From assembly GCF_035975855.1 (NCBI RefSeq), contig NZ_CP109055.1, forward strand, positions 9,796,001 through 9,860,000: a DNA stretch of 64,000 bases. The letters are read 5' to 3'. The notes under the pieces were generated by a model, which did no database searches, was not told the origin of the DNA, and saw nothing but the letters and a program-made list of their open reading frames with translations. Numbering within the stretch: the first letter of the stretch is position 1; every line of letters starts with the position of its first letter. This DNA is from Streptomyces sp. NBC_01304 (GTDB lineage: Bacteria; Actinomycetota; Actinomycetes; Streptomycetales; Streptomycetaceae). Made by a program: the position numbers and the translations under genes. Positions 8,072-17,016 of this stretch are shown in pieces.

Positions 8072-8114
8072 GGGTGATGCTTCCTGTCCTGTCCAGGTCG
8101 CCGACCGTACGACG

Positions 8115-8149
8115 AAAACAAAAAGACCCCTCGCGGAATGCGAGAGGTC
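8115..8149 (-). terminator. Attenuator terminator upstream of the LeuA-ACT gene
   Basis: On the minus strand a 10-bp stem with one mismatch (GACCTCTCGC paired with GCGAGGGGTC) and a 5-base loop is followed at once by TTTTTGTTTT. It lies between the leader peptide stop (8192) and the gene start (8071), the layout of transcription attenuation. Confidence 0.8.
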
Positions 8150-8191
8150 TGCGTGCGGGCGGTGGGCCGCCTGGGAGGGGTCGCCTCCAGG

Positions 8192-8239
8192 TCACCTCGG
8201 TGCCGGCACGCTGCCGCTAATAATGAGCCGACGCTGCAT
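8192..8239 (-). CDS. Leader peptide of a branched-chain amino acid attenuator
   Basis: A 15-codon frame from ATG 8239 to TGA reads MQRRLIISGSVPAPR. The Leu-Ile-Ile codons in the first half are what ribosome-stalling attenuation of leu/ilv genes uses. The terminator hairpin with its U-run lies 43 bases downstream, then the LeuA-ACT gene. Alternative pairing between the GC-rich sequence at about 8155-8200 and the terminator stem was not worked out in full. From 8240 to 8506 I see no other gene. Confidence 0.65.
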   Translation of the reverse strand: MQRRLIISGSVPAPR

Positions 8240-8506
8240 GGCGCGGATGTTGGCACGGTGTCAGGGCCAGGGCAACGCCGTCTCACACTGCGGACACGAT
8301 GTCCAGGCCGGGTGATGCCCCCCTGATTCGTCATCCCGGACGAATTCGCCCCGCCCACCTTGTCGCCCACGACGAAGCTGGTGCCGGAGTGCCTGCCCTA
8401 CCTTCCAGACATGAGCGGTTCGGTGTCCGAAGTGGGGAGTGAGCATGTGGGGGTTGCGCGCCGAAACGACGCCGGACTCGACGCATCAGTAAGGAGACCG
8501 CACACC

Positions 8507-11500
8507 GTGACCACCCGACGCCTGGGCATCGACGACCTGTACGCCCTCGACCTGCCGGAACAGCCGTCCCTGTCCCCGGACGGCACGCGCATCGTGTACG
8601 TGCTGCGCAGCGCCGACCGCGAAGACGACCGGGACCACTGCGCGTTGTGGACGGTGCCGACCGGCGGGGGAGCGGCCCGCCCCCTCACCCGAGGCACCGC
8701 CGACACCGCGCCGGCCTGGTCGCCGGACGGCCGGTGGACCGCGTTCCTGAGGGGACGGGGCGACGACGGCCCGGCCCAGCTGTGGCTGCTGCCCGCCGAC
8801 GGCGGTGAGCCGGAGCAGGTGACGAGCCTGCCGCTGGGTGCCGGGGCGCCGGTGTGGAGCCCGGACGGCGCCGCGATCGCCTTCACGGCACCGGTCGACG
8901 ACGAAGCCCCGGTCGAAGGCGCTGCCCAGGCCGCCGCAGACGCGCCGGTCGTCGCCGACCGTCTGGGCTACAAGGCCGACGGCTCAGGCCTGTTGCGTGC
9001 CGTACGCAGCCATCTGCACGTCCTCGACGTCGCCGCCCGCACCGTCCGCCGCATCACCCGCGGCGACTGGCAGGCCGGCGCCCCCGCCTGGTCGCCCGAC
9101 GGACGCAGCCTGGCGTTCACCGCGGCACGCGACGAAGACGCCGATCTGACCTTGCGCTCGGCCGCGTACGTGGTCGACGTCGCGAGCCCGGGGGCCGAGC
9201 CGCGACGCGTCGGCACCGGCGAGGGCATGGCGTACGCCGTGAGTTGGACCGGCGACGGCGGCGCGCTGCTTGTCGTCGGCCGTGCCGACACCGAGGTGGG
9301 GCATGCGGGCCTGCTGCGCACCCCGCTCGACGGCGGACCGGCCGTCGATCTCGCCGCCGCACTCGACCGCAATGTGATGCCGGGCGGCCTCGGCTACCCG
9401 GGCGCCCTGCCCCGGGCGACCGCCGACGGCACGGTGCTGTTCTGCGTCCGCGACCGCGGCTGTACGCACCTGTACGCGACGCAGGACGGGGACGGTGCTC
9501 CTCGTCCGCTGGCCGCCGGCGCCGGGCGTGTGGTCTCCGGGCTCTCCGTGTCCGGCCGGACCGCCGCGCTCGTGCTGGCCACGCCCGGCTCGTACGGCGA
9601 AATAGCCACCGTGGACCTCGCGACCGGCACCGAGCAGGTGCACACCGCGCACGGCGGACGGCTGTCGGACGTGGAGCTCTTCGCGCACGAGGAGCGGGAG
9701 TTCACGATCTCGGACGGTACGACAGTGCAGGGGTGGCTGCTGCGCGATCCGGCTCGTACGGGTTATCCCGCGCCGCTCCTTCTCGACATTCACGGCGGAC
9801 CCCACAACGCCTGGAACGCCGCCGCCGACTCCATCCACCTTTACCACCAGGTGCTGGCCGCACGCGGCTGGTCGGTGCTGCTGCTCAACCCCCGCGGCAG
9901 CGACGGCTACGGCGAGGAGTTCTTCACGGCCGCCGTGGGCGCCTGGGGGACAGCCGATGCCCCTGATCTCCTTGAGCCGCTGGACGCGCTGGTGGCCGAG
10001 GGAATCGCCGATCCGCAACGGCTCGCGGTCGCCGGATACAGCTACGGCGGCTTCATGACCTGCTACCTCACCAGCCGCGACAACCGTTTCGCGGCGGCCG
10101 TCGCCGGGGGCGTCGTCAGCGATCTGACCAGCATGTGCGGCACCTCCGACGAGGCCCACGCGCTGGCCGTCGCCGAACTCGGCGGCCTCCCCTGGGAGAA
10201 GTGGGAACGCTACGCCGCACTCTCCCCGTACAGCCAGGTGGACCAGGTCCGCACCCCGACGCTGATCCTGCACGGCGCCGCCGACGACCTCTGCCCCGCG
10301 GGACAGGCCGAGCAGTGGTTCACCGCACTGCGCCAACGCGGCGTCCCCACCCGCCTGGTGCTCTACCCGGGCGGCTCGCACCTGTTCCTCCTCAACGGTC
10401 CGCCCTCCCACCGCATCGACCTCAACCGCCGCATCACGGACTGGGTCGAGCAGTACGCCGGTGAACCCGGGCCCGCCCCGTCGGACACCGCGCACTGGCA
10501 ACGAAGGCTCGCCCAACTCGCCGACCGGCACCGGGTGCCGGGCGCGGTCCTGGGCATCTCGCGCGGCGACGAGACCGTTCTTGCCGCGCACGGGGTGCTG
10601 AACAAGGACACCGGCGTCGAGACCACCGCCGACTCGCTCTTCCAGATCGGTTCGATCACCAAGGTGTGGACCGCGACGCTCGTGATGCAGCTCGTCGACG
10701 AGGGGCTCCTCGACCTCGACGCGCCGGTCGCCGACGTACTGCCGGGGCTGGAGCTCGCCGACGCGGCCACCGCGAAGCAGGTCACCGTACGCCACCTGCT
10801 CACGCACACCAGCGGGATCGACGGCGACATCTTCACCGACACCGGCCGCGGCGACGACTGCCTGGAACGCTACGTCGACCAGCTCGGCCGGGCCGCGCAG
10901 AACCATCCGCTGGGCGCCACGTTCTCGTACTGCAACTCCGGCTACGTGCTCCTCGGCCGGATCGTCGAGAAGCTCACCGGCCTGAGCTGGGACCGCGCCC
11001 TGCAGGAGCGGCTGAGCAAGCCACTGGGCCTTGCGCACACCACCACTCTGCCGGAGGAGGCGCTGCGCTTCCGCGCCGCGATGGGGCACGACGCGCAGGG
11101 CGACGCCGACCCGCGGCCGGTCCCGGCCTGGGGCCTGCCGCGCTCCGCCGGACCCGCGGGCCTGATCACCGCCTCGGCGGCCGACGTGCTGACGTTCGCC
11201 CGGATGCATCTGGCCGGTGGCCAGGGCGTGTTGTCGCAGTCCGGCACCGAGGCGATGACCCGCCGGGAGGTGGACCTGCCGGACGCCCACACCCTCGGCG
11301 ACTCCTGGGGACTCGGCTGGATCCGCTTCGACTGGGACGGCCACCGCCTCATCGGCCACGACGGCAACACCCTGGGCCAGTCCGCGTTCCTGCGCCTGCT
11401 GCCCGACCAGGACCTGGCGGTCGTGCTCCTCACCAACGGCGGCGCCACCCACGACCTGTACCTGGAACTCTTCCGCGAGATCTTCGCGGACCTCGCCGGA

Positions 11501-11827
11501 GTCGACATGCCGCCCCCGCTGGAGCCGCCCGCAGAACCGGTAGAGGTGGACGTGGAGCGGCACTTGGGCCACTACGAGCGGGCCGGCACCCGCATCGACA
11601 TCCTGGCCGGCGCCGAGGGGCCCCGGCTGCGGCAGACCGTCACCGGGCCGCTCGCGCACCTGATGCCGGAGCCGGTCCAGGAGTTCGACCTGGTGCCCGT
11701 CGCCGACGGCCGGTTCGCGGTGCGCCCGCCGGGCACCCGCAGCTGGATTCCCGTCACCTTCTACGGCCTGCCGACCGGCGAGCGATATCTGCACCACGGC
11801 GTCCGCGCGACGCCGAAGGTCAACTGA
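8507..11827 (+). CDS. S9 prolyl-oligopeptidase/acylaminoacyl-peptidase fused to S12 beta-lactamase-like domain
   Basis: 1106 residues. The N-terminal half is an S9 peptidase: WD/TolB-like beta-propeller repeats (SLSPDGTRIVYV, PAWSPDGRWTAF, PVWSPDGAAIAF) and an alpha/beta hydrolase domain with nucleophile Ser512 in GYSYGG, Asp in HGAADDLCP and His in GGSHLF. From about residue 660 there is a complete S12 domain: S716-I-T-K719 (SxxK), YCN for YxN, and HDGNTLG near the third motif. S12 includes DD-peptidases, D-aminopeptidases and esterases. The GTG start at 8507 follows AAGGAG. It leads the M20-GNAT-racemase-PucR group, so it may supply D-amino acids from peptides. No signal peptide was seen, so it is probably cytoplasmic. 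Confidence 0.85.
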   Translation: MTTRRLGIDDLYALDLPEQPSLSPDGTRIVYVLRSADREDDRDHCALWTVPTGGGAARPLTRGTADTAPAWSPDGRWTAFLRGRGDDGPAQLWLLPADGGEPEQVTSLPLGAGAPVWSPDGAAIAFTAPVDDEAPVEGAAQAAADAPVVADRLGYKADGSGLLRAVRSHLHVLDVAARTVRRITRGDWQAGAPAWSPDGRSLAFTAARDEDADLTLRSAAYVVDVASPGAEPRRVGTGEGMAYAVSWTGDGGALLVVGRADTEVGHAGLLRTPLDGGPAVDLAAALDRNVMPGGLGYPGALPRATADGTVLFCVRDRGCTHLYATQDGDGAPRPLAAGAGRVVSGLSVSGRTAALVLATPGSYGEIATVDLATGTEQVHTAHGGRLSDVELFAHEEREFTISDGTTVQGWLLRDPARTGYPAPLLLDIHGGPHNAWNAAADSIHLYHQVLAARGWSVLLLNPRGSDGYGEEFFTAAVGAWGTADAPDLLEPLDALVAEGIADPQRLAVAGYSYGGFMTCYLTSRDNRFAAAVAGGVVSDLTSMCGTSDEAHALAVAELGGLPWEKWERYAALSPYSQVDQVRTPTLILHGAADDLCPAGQAEQWFTALRQRGVPTRLVLYPGGSHLFLLNGPPSHRIDLNRRITDWVEQYAGEPGPAPSDTAHWQRRLAQLADRHRVPGAVLGISRGDETVLAAHGVLNKDTGVETTADSLFQIGSITKVWTATLVMQLVDEGLLDLDAPVADVLPGLELADAATAKQVTVRHLLTHTSGIDGDIFTDTGRGDDCLERYVDQLGRAAQNHPLGATFSYCNSGYVLLGRIVEKLTGLSWDRALQERLSKPLGLAHTTTLPEEALRFRAAMGHDAQGDADPRPVPAWGLPRSAGPAGLITASAADVLTFARMHLAGGQGVLSQSGTEAMTRREVDLPDAHTLGDSWGLGWIRFDWDGHRLIGHDGNTLGQSAFLRLLPDQDLAVVLLTNGGATHDLYLELFREIFADLAGVDMPPPLEPPAEPVEVDVERHLGHYERAGTRIDILAGAEGPRLRQTVTGPLAHLMPEPVQEFDLVPVADGRFAVRPPGTRSWIPVTFYGLPTGERYLHHGVRATPKVN

Positions 11828-11846
11828 CGTGGGTCAACTGACGTGG
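11819..11846. repeat. 14-bp tandem duplication across the stop codon of the S9-S12 gene
   Basis: GTCAACTGACGTGG occurs twice in direct succession (11819-11832 and 11833-11846) and starts a third time. The first copy contains the real Val-Asn-stop of the peptidase gene. The repeats fill the short gap before the M20 gene. Confidence 0.8.
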
Positions 11847-11863
11847 GTCGAAGGCGAAATGAC

Positions 11864-13036
11864 ATGAGAGGTCTGCACGTGAAGGGTTCCTCGGTGGAGG
11901 ACGTGGAGGGTCTGTCCGTGGCGCGGTTCGAGGCCGCGCTGCCCGCGATGACCGCCGACATCGAGCGGCTCGTACGGGCCGAGTCGCCGTCGGCCGATCT
12001 CGACGCGGTGGCGGCGAGCGCGGCCGTGGTCGCGGCGATGGGCACCGCGCATCTCGGTGCGGCTCCGGAAGTGATCGTCCTCGACGGCCGTACGCATCTG
12101 CGGTGGCGCCTCGGTGACGGCCCGCGGCGGGTCCTGGTGCTCGGGCACCACGACACGGTGTGGCCGCTCGGCTCGCTCGCGACGCATCCCTGCGCGGTGC
12201 GCGACGGTGTGCTGCGCGGGCCCGGCTGCTTCGACATGAAGACCGGACTCGTGATGGCGTTCCACGCCCTGGCGGCCCTCGGCGCGGTCGACGGGGTCAG
12301 CGTGCTCGTCACCGGCGACGAGGAGCTGGGCTCGCCGTCCTCGCGGGAGTTGATCGAGGCGGAGGCGGCCGGCTGCGTCGCCGCGCTGGTGCTGGAGGCG
12401 TCGGCGGACGGCGGCGCCCTGAAGACGGAACGCAAGGGCGTCTCGCGCTACGAGGTACGGGTGCGGGGACGGGCGGCGCACGCGGGCCTCGAACCGGAAC
12501 GCGGGGTCAACGCCACCGTCGAGGCCGCCCACCAGATCCTCGCCGTCGCCGCGCTCGCCGACCCGGCCGCCGGCACCACGGTCACCCCCACCCTGCTCGG
12601 CGCCGGGACCACGACCAACACCGTTCCCGCGCAAGGACAGTTCGCCGTGGACGTACGCATCCGTGATGCCGCCGAGCAGGCACGGGTGGACGACGCCCTG
12701 CGCGCGCTGCGGCCGGCCGTGGAGGGTGCGGTGGTCGAGGTGACGGGCGGCCCCAACCGGCCGCCGCTGTCGGCGAGTTCCTCGGCGGCGCTCTTCGAGC
12801 GTGCACAGGAACTGGCCGGCCGGCTCGGCCTGCGGCCGCTGACCGCCGCCGCAGTGGGCGGCGCCTCCGACGGCAACTTCACCGCCGGTGTCGGCACCCC
12901 CACGCTCGACGGGCTCGGGGCGGTGGGCGGGGGCGCGCACGCGGACGACGAGCATGTCCTGCTTGCCGAACTGCCCGCTCGTACGGCCCTGTTGGCGGCA
13001 CTCGTCGACGACCTCCTCGGCGGGTCCGCCCGATGA
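11864..13036 (+). CDS. M20 family metallopeptidase (carboxypeptidase G2-like), candidate N-acyl/N-succinyl-amino acid hydrolase
   Basis: 390 residues, full length for M20. The metal-site motifs are in order: GHHDTVWP, GCFDMKTG (bridging Asp), TGDEELG (catalytic Glu-Glu), a distal LEAS, and GGGAHADDEHV near the end. The dimerisation domain between carries GRAAHAGLEPERGVNA. The start ATG at 11864 has AAGG upstream; a GTG at 11843 is possible. The stop overlaps the following GNAT start by 4 bases, so translation is coupled. Next to a racemase of the NSAR/NAAAR group it is best read as the hydrolase that removes the N-acyl group from the L-isomer. Confidence 0.85.
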   Translation: MRGLHVKGSSVEDVEGLSVARFEAALPAMTADIERLVRAESPSADLDAVAASAAVVAAMGTAHLGAAPEVIVLDGRTHLRWRLGDGPRRVLVLGHHDTVWPLGSLATHPCAVRDGVLRGPGCFDMKTGLVMAFHALAALGAVDGVSVLVTGDEELGSPSSRELIEAEAAGCVAALVLEASADGGALKTERKGVSRYEVRVRGRAAHAGLEPERGVNATVEAAHQILAVAALADPAAGTTVTPTLLGAGTTTNTVPAQGQFAVDVRIRDAAEQARVDDALRALRPAVEGAVVEVTGGPNRPPLSASSSAALFERAQELAGRLGLRPLTAAAVGGASDGNFTAGVGTPTLDGLGAVGGGAHADDEHVLLAELPARTALLAALVDDLLGGSAR

Positions 13037-13905
13037 CGGACACCCCGCTCGCCGTGCCCCGCCCCACGGACGACGCCGCCACGGCGGCAGCATCGGCCGC
13101 CCGCGCGGCGGGCTGCACTGTCCGCACCATCGCCGAACTCGCCGACCTCGACGCCGTATGCCGCCTCTTCGCCGGGATCTGGCAGCCGGGCGGCGAGAAC
13201 CCCCTGGTGACGACCGAACTGCTGCGGGCGATGACCAAAGCCGGCAACTACGTCGCCGCCGCCTTCGACGACGACGAACTGGTCGGCGCCTGCATCGGCT
13301 TCTTCGGACCGCCGCCGCACGGGGCGCTGCACAGCCACATCGCGGGCGTCGCGGGCAAGACGCGCGGCCGCAGCGTTGGCTTCGCGCTCAAGGTGCACCA
13401 GCGCTCCTGGGCGCTGCGGCGCGGCACGACACAGGTGTCCTGGACCTTCGACCCGCTGGTGCGGCGCAACGCCTACTTCAACATCGGCAAGCTGGCCGCC
13501 GAACCCGCCGAGTACCTGCCCAACTTCTACGGCGTGATGAACGACGGCATCAACGGCGCCGACGACACCGACCGCCTCCTCGTCACCTGGCGACTCCCCG
13601 CCCCCGAGGTCGCCGCCGCCTGCCACGGGAGTCCCGCGCGGACGGTTGCCGCCCCCGGTGCCGCGGTCGCCCTGGGCGTCACGGCCGAGGGCAGGCCCGC
13701 ACCGGGCCGCGCCGACGGATCGCGGGTCCTGGTGGCCGTGCCCCACGACATCGAGCAACTGCGGCGCAGCGATCCCGCGTGCGCGGCCGACTGGCGCTCC
13801 GCGCTGCGGGAGGCCCTGGGCGGGCTGCTCGCCGAGGGGTGGCGGGTGGCGGGATTCGACCGGGCCGGATGGTACGTCCTCGTACGAAAGGAAGAAGTCC
13901 AGTGA
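13033..13905 (+). CDS. GNAT family acyltransferase, candidate D-amino acid N-succinyltransferase
   Basis: 290 residues. The GNAT core is at about residues 30-180 (ELADLDAVCRLFAGIW, then LVGACIGFFG, HSHIAGVAGKTRGRSVGFALKVHQRSWAL with the acyl-CoA loop, then NAYFNIGKLA). The segment NFYGVMNDGINGADDTDRLLVTW is typical of GNATs that neighbour N-succinylamino acid racemases. It overlaps the genes on both sides by 4 bases. In the pathway described for Geobacillus kaustophilus, such an enzyme succinylates D-amino acids before racemisation; that role is inferred here. The C-terminal 100 residues are less conserved. Confidence 0.75.
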   Translation: MTDTPLAVPRPTDDAATAAASAARAAGCTVRTIAELADLDAVCRLFAGIWQPGGENPLVTTELLRAMTKAGNYVAAAFDDDELVGACIGFFGPPPHGALHSHIAGVAGKTRGRSVGFALKVHQRSWALRRGTTQVSWTFDPLVRRNAYFNIGKLAAEPAEYLPNFYGVMNDGINGADDTDRLLVTWRLPAPEVAAACHGSPARTVAAPGAAVALGVTAEGRPAPGRADGSRVLVAVPHDIEQLRRSDPACAADWRSALREALGGLLAEGWRVAGFDRAGWYVLVRKEEVQ

Positions 13906-15008
13906 AGCTCACCGGAATCGAACTCCGCGAGATCCGGCTGCCGTTGGTGGCACCCTTCCGCACGTCCTTCGCCACCCAGACCGAACGCGCCGCGCTGCTG
14001 CTGCGCGCGGTGGGCACCGAATCCGAGGGCTGGGGCGAATGCGTGGCGATGGCCGACCCGCGCTACTCCTCCGAGTACGCCGCGGGCTGCGCCGACGTGC
14101 TGCGCCGCTTCCTCGTCCCGGCACTGGGCGCGTGCGAGCGCCTGGACGTGCACGCGGTGGCCCCGGCCCTCGCGCCGTTCCAGGGCCACCGGATGGCGAA
14201 GGCCGCGCTGGAGATGGCGGTGTGGGACGCCGAACTGCGGGCGCTGGGCGTGCCGTTGGCCCGTGAGCTCGGCGCGGTGCACGACCGCGTGCCGTGCGGG
14301 GTCTCGGTGGGGATCATGGACTCCCTGCCGGAACTGATCGACGCGGTGACCTCGTACGTCGAGGAGGGGTACCGGCGCATCAAGCTGAAGATCGAGCCCG
14401 GCTGGGACATCGAGCCGGTGCGGGCCGTGCGCGAGCACTTCGGGGACGACCTGCTGCTGCAGGTCGACGCCAACACCGCCTACACCCTTGCCGACGCACG
14501 GCACCTGGCCCGGCTTGACCCCTTCCGACTCCTGCTGATCGAACAGCCCTTGGAGGAAGAGGACATCCTGGGCCACGCCGAGCTGGCGAAGGTGATCGAG
14601 ACGCCGGTGTGCCTCGACGAATCGATCACCTCGGCCCGGGCCGCCGCGGCCGCGATCACCCTGGGCGCGTGCAGCATCGTGAACATCAAGCCGGGGCGCG
14701 TCGGCGGCTATCTGGAGGCCCGCCGCATCCACGACGTCTGCGTCGCGCACGGTGTGCCGGTGTGGTGCGGCGGAATGCTGGAGACGGGCCTCGGCCGGGC
14801 CGCGAACGTCGCCCTGGCGGCGCTGCCGGGCTTCACCCTGCCCGGCGACACCTCCGCGTCCGGCCGCTACTTCCGTACCGACATCACCGAGCCGTTCGTC
14901 CTGGACGACGGGCATCTCGTGGTGCCGAGCGGGCCCGGGCTCGGGGTGGAACCCGTACCGGAGGTGCTCGAAGAGGTCACGGTGAGCACGGAATGGATCG
15001 CCCTGTGA
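13902..15008 (+). CDS. N-acyl/N-succinylamino acid racemase (enolase superfamily, NAAAR/OSBS group)
   Basis: 368 residues, starting at GTG 13902 inside the GNAT stop. Catalytic residues match NAAAR numbering exactly: KxK at K161/K163, metal ligands D189, E214 and D239, and K263 in NIKPGRVGGYLEARR. The whole sequence recalls the Amycolatopsis NAAAR closely (HRMAKAALEMAVWDAELRA, CGVSVGIMD, FTLPGDTSAS). The enzyme interconverts N-acylated D- and L-amino acids. A menaquinone o-succinylbenzoate synthase role is possible for the family but is not supported by the neighbours, which are peptidases and a GNAT. Confidence 0.93.
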   Translation: MKLTGIELREIRLPLVAPFRTSFATQTERAALLLRAVGTESEGWGECVAMADPRYSSEYAAGCADVLRRFLVPALGACERLDVHAVAPALAPFQGHRMAKAALEMAVWDAELRALGVPLARELGAVHDRVPCGVSVGIMDSLPELIDAVTSYVEEGYRRIKLKIEPGWDIEPVRAVREHFGDDLLLQVDANTAYTLADARHLARLDPFRLLLIEQPLEEEDILGHAELAKVIETPVCLDESITSARAAAAAITLGACSIVNIKPGRVGGYLEARRIHDVCVAHGVPVWCGGMLETGLGRAANVALAALPGFTLPGDTSASGRYFRTDITEPFVLDDGHLVVPSGPGLGVEPVPEVLEEVTVSTEWIAL

Positions 15009-15077
15009 CGGGCGGCCGCCGCGTCCACGACTTCACCGCGGCGGACGCCCGGCACATCCCGTCCCCGTCGAACCCTT

Positions 15078-15131
15078 GTCCTGACCGACGAACCATGGCC
15101 ACAATCCCGTCCTGGCCGACGAACCACGGCC
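15078..15131. promoter_or_regulatory. Pair of 23-bp direct repeats upstream of the PucR gene
   Basis: Two copies with two mismatches (15078-15100 and 15109-15131) of a sequence beginning GTCCTGACCGACGAACC, with a 31-bp period (about three helical turns), lie 40-93 bases before the PucR start. They could be an operator for PucR autoregulation, or another tandem duplication of the type seen elsewhere in the window. Confidence 0.45.
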
Positions 15132-15170
15132 GTGACAGCCGCACCTGAGGCCGGAGGGGAGCGTGCCACC

Positions 15171-16868
15171 GTGACCGAACGACCACGAGCGGGCCTCGGC
15201 CGCGTCCTGGACGATCTGGGCACCACCCTGCTCGACCTCGTCTGCGGCGACCCGGAGAAGGCGGACGCCATCGGCGGCGTCGTCATCCACGATCCGCTCG
15301 ACGAGCCCGTCCTGCCCCGCCAGGCGCTCGTCCTCGGCGTCGGCGTGCACGACGGGGCCGAGACCGCCCGGCTGCTCACCGAGCTCGGCGCGGCCGGCGC
15401 CGCCGCCCTGGTGGTGCGCGCGCCCGCCCCCTGCGACGCGGCGGTCACGGCCGCCGCGCAGCGGGCCGGGGTCGCGCTCCTCGCCCTCACCCGTGGCGCG
15501 TCCTGGGCGCAACTCGCCTCTCTGCTGCGGTCGTTGCTCGCCGAGGGCGATGTCGGCGAGGTGGGCGCGCAGACCTTGGGCGGCATGCCGTCGGGCGACC
15601 TGTTCGCCCTGGCCAACGCGGTGGCCGCGCTCCTCGACGCACCGGTCACCATCGAGGACCGCAGTTCCCGCGTCCTCGCCTTCTCCGGCCGCCAGGACGA
15701 GGCCGACCCCTCCCGGGTGGAGACGATCCTCGGGCGCCAGGTGCCCGAGCGCCTGACCCGGATGCTGGAGGACCGCGGCGTCTTCCGGTCGCTGTACCGC
15801 AGCGATCAGCCCGTCGAGGTCGACCCTGTCGGGAGCGACGAGTTCAACCTGCCGCGGGTCGCCATCGCGGTGCGCGCCGGGGACGAGATCCTCGGCTCGA
15901 TCTGGGCCGCCGTGCACGCGCCGCTGAGCGCGGAGCGCACCCAGGCGCTGTGCGACGCGGCGAAGCTGGTGGCGCTGCACATGCTCCGCCAGCGCGCGGG
16001 GGCGGACGTGGAGCGCAGGCTCCGCGCCGACCTGGTGGGCACCGTCCTCGAGGGCGGGCCGGGCGCGGCGGAGGCCCTGGACCGGCTCGGCCTGGCGGAC
16101 CAGGCGGGCGTCGTCCTCGCCCTGGCCGCACCCGACCGCTCCCCGTCCCAGGAGCCCGCCTCGGCCGCCCTGCACGCGCGGCACACGGCCGAACGGCAGC
16201 GCCTGGCCGACGCGTTCGCCATGCACTTGAGTGCCGTCCACCCCCGCGCCGCCGCGGCACTCATCGGCGACGTGGCGTACGGCATCCTGCCCGTGGCCCG
16301 GCACCAGCACGACGCCGAGGAGCGGGCGGCGCGCGTCGGGGCCGACTTCCTCAAGCGCATCGGCGAACGCCGGAAGCCGCTGATCGGCATCGGCCCCGCC
16401 GCCCCGGACGGCACCGCTCTTGCGCGCTCCCGGGGCGGCGCCGACCGCGCGCTGCGGGTCCTGCGCGCCAAGGCGGGGACGCGCCACGTCGCCCGCATGG
16501 CCGACGTGCACGTCGAGGCACTGCTGCTCGAACTCGGCGACCTCGCCGCCCAGCGCGGCGACCGGCCGACCGGCCCGCTCGCCCGGCTGCTCGCCTACGA
16601 CCGGGAGCACGACTCGTGCCTGGTCGAGACGGTACGCGCGTGGCTGAACGCGTTCGGCGACGTCGCGGCCGCCGCCACGGCGATGTACGTGCACCAGAAC
16701 ACGTTCCGCTACCGGCTGCGCCGGGTGACCGAGGTCGGCGACATCGACCTCTCCGACCCCGACGCCCGGTTCGCGCTGATGCTCCAGCTGCGGATGCTGC
16801 CCCGGCAGGAGAGCCCCGGCGCCACCGCGCCGCTCGCCGAGGACGCGTCGCCGGCCGCGCCGGCGTGA
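15171..16868 (+). CDS. PucR family transcriptional regulator
   Basis: 565 residues. The N-terminal PucR-like purine-catabolism regulator region (about 15-135) is followed by a degenerate GGDEF-like middle and the C-terminal HTH_30: LVETVRAWLNAFGDVAAAATAMYVHQNTFRYRLRRV at about residues 485-520. The start GTG at 15171 has GGAGGGG 11 bases before; GTG at 15132 is an alternative. It is the last gene of the D-amino acid cluster and is likely its activator, as PucR proteins often govern amino acid and nitrogen catabolism genes beside them. Confidence 0.85.
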   Translation: MTERPRAGLGRVLDDLGTTLLDLVCGDPEKADAIGGVVIHDPLDEPVLPRQALVLGVGVHDGAETARLLTELGAAGAAALVVRAPAPCDAAVTAAAQRAGVALLALTRGASWAQLASLLRSLLAEGDVGEVGAQTLGGMPSGDLFALANAVAALLDAPVTIEDRSSRVLAFSGRQDEADPSRVETILGRQVPERLTRMLEDRGVFRSLYRSDQPVEVDPVGSDEFNLPRVAIAVRAGDEILGSIWAAVHAPLSAERTQALCDAAKLVALHMLRQRAGADVERRLRADLVGTVLEGGPGAAEALDRLGLADQAGVVLALAAPDRSPSQEPASAALHARHTAERQRLADAFAMHLSAVHPRAAAALIGDVAYGILPVARHQHDAEERAARVGADFLKRIGERRKPLIGIGPAAPDGTALARSRGGADRALRVLRAKAGTRHVARMADVHVEALLLELGDLAAQRGDRPTGPLARLLAYDREHDSCLVETVRAWLNAFGDVAAAATAMYVHQNTFRYRLRRVTEVGDIDLSDPDARFALMLQLRMLPRQESPGATAPLAEDASPAAPA

Positions 16869-17016
16869 TGCCGACGCGGCCGGAGCGGCCGGAGCGGCCA
16901 CGACGTACCGCCAACTCCGGGTAGGCAGGCCGACGGGCACGGCCCGCAGCCCCGTGGTGGGGGGACAACGCGGGGGAGCGGCGCTCATCGGGCGCTACCG
17001 ACGGGCCGTCGGCCCC

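Noticed and set aside
8326..8345. Inverted repeat ATTCGTC/GACGAAT upstream of the S9-S12 gene as an operator.
   Set aside because: It is short and about 160 bases from the start, with no matching copy elsewhere in the cluster.
8984..11797. Antisense frame of over 900 codons across the S9-S12 gene.
   Set aside because: Same GC artefact; the composition is Arg/Gly/Val-rich without motifs.
12888..13901. Upstream extension of the racemase reading frame by about 338 codons.
   Set aside because: It overlaps the M20 and GNAT genes, which have clear motifs, and the racemase homology begins exactly at GTG 13902.
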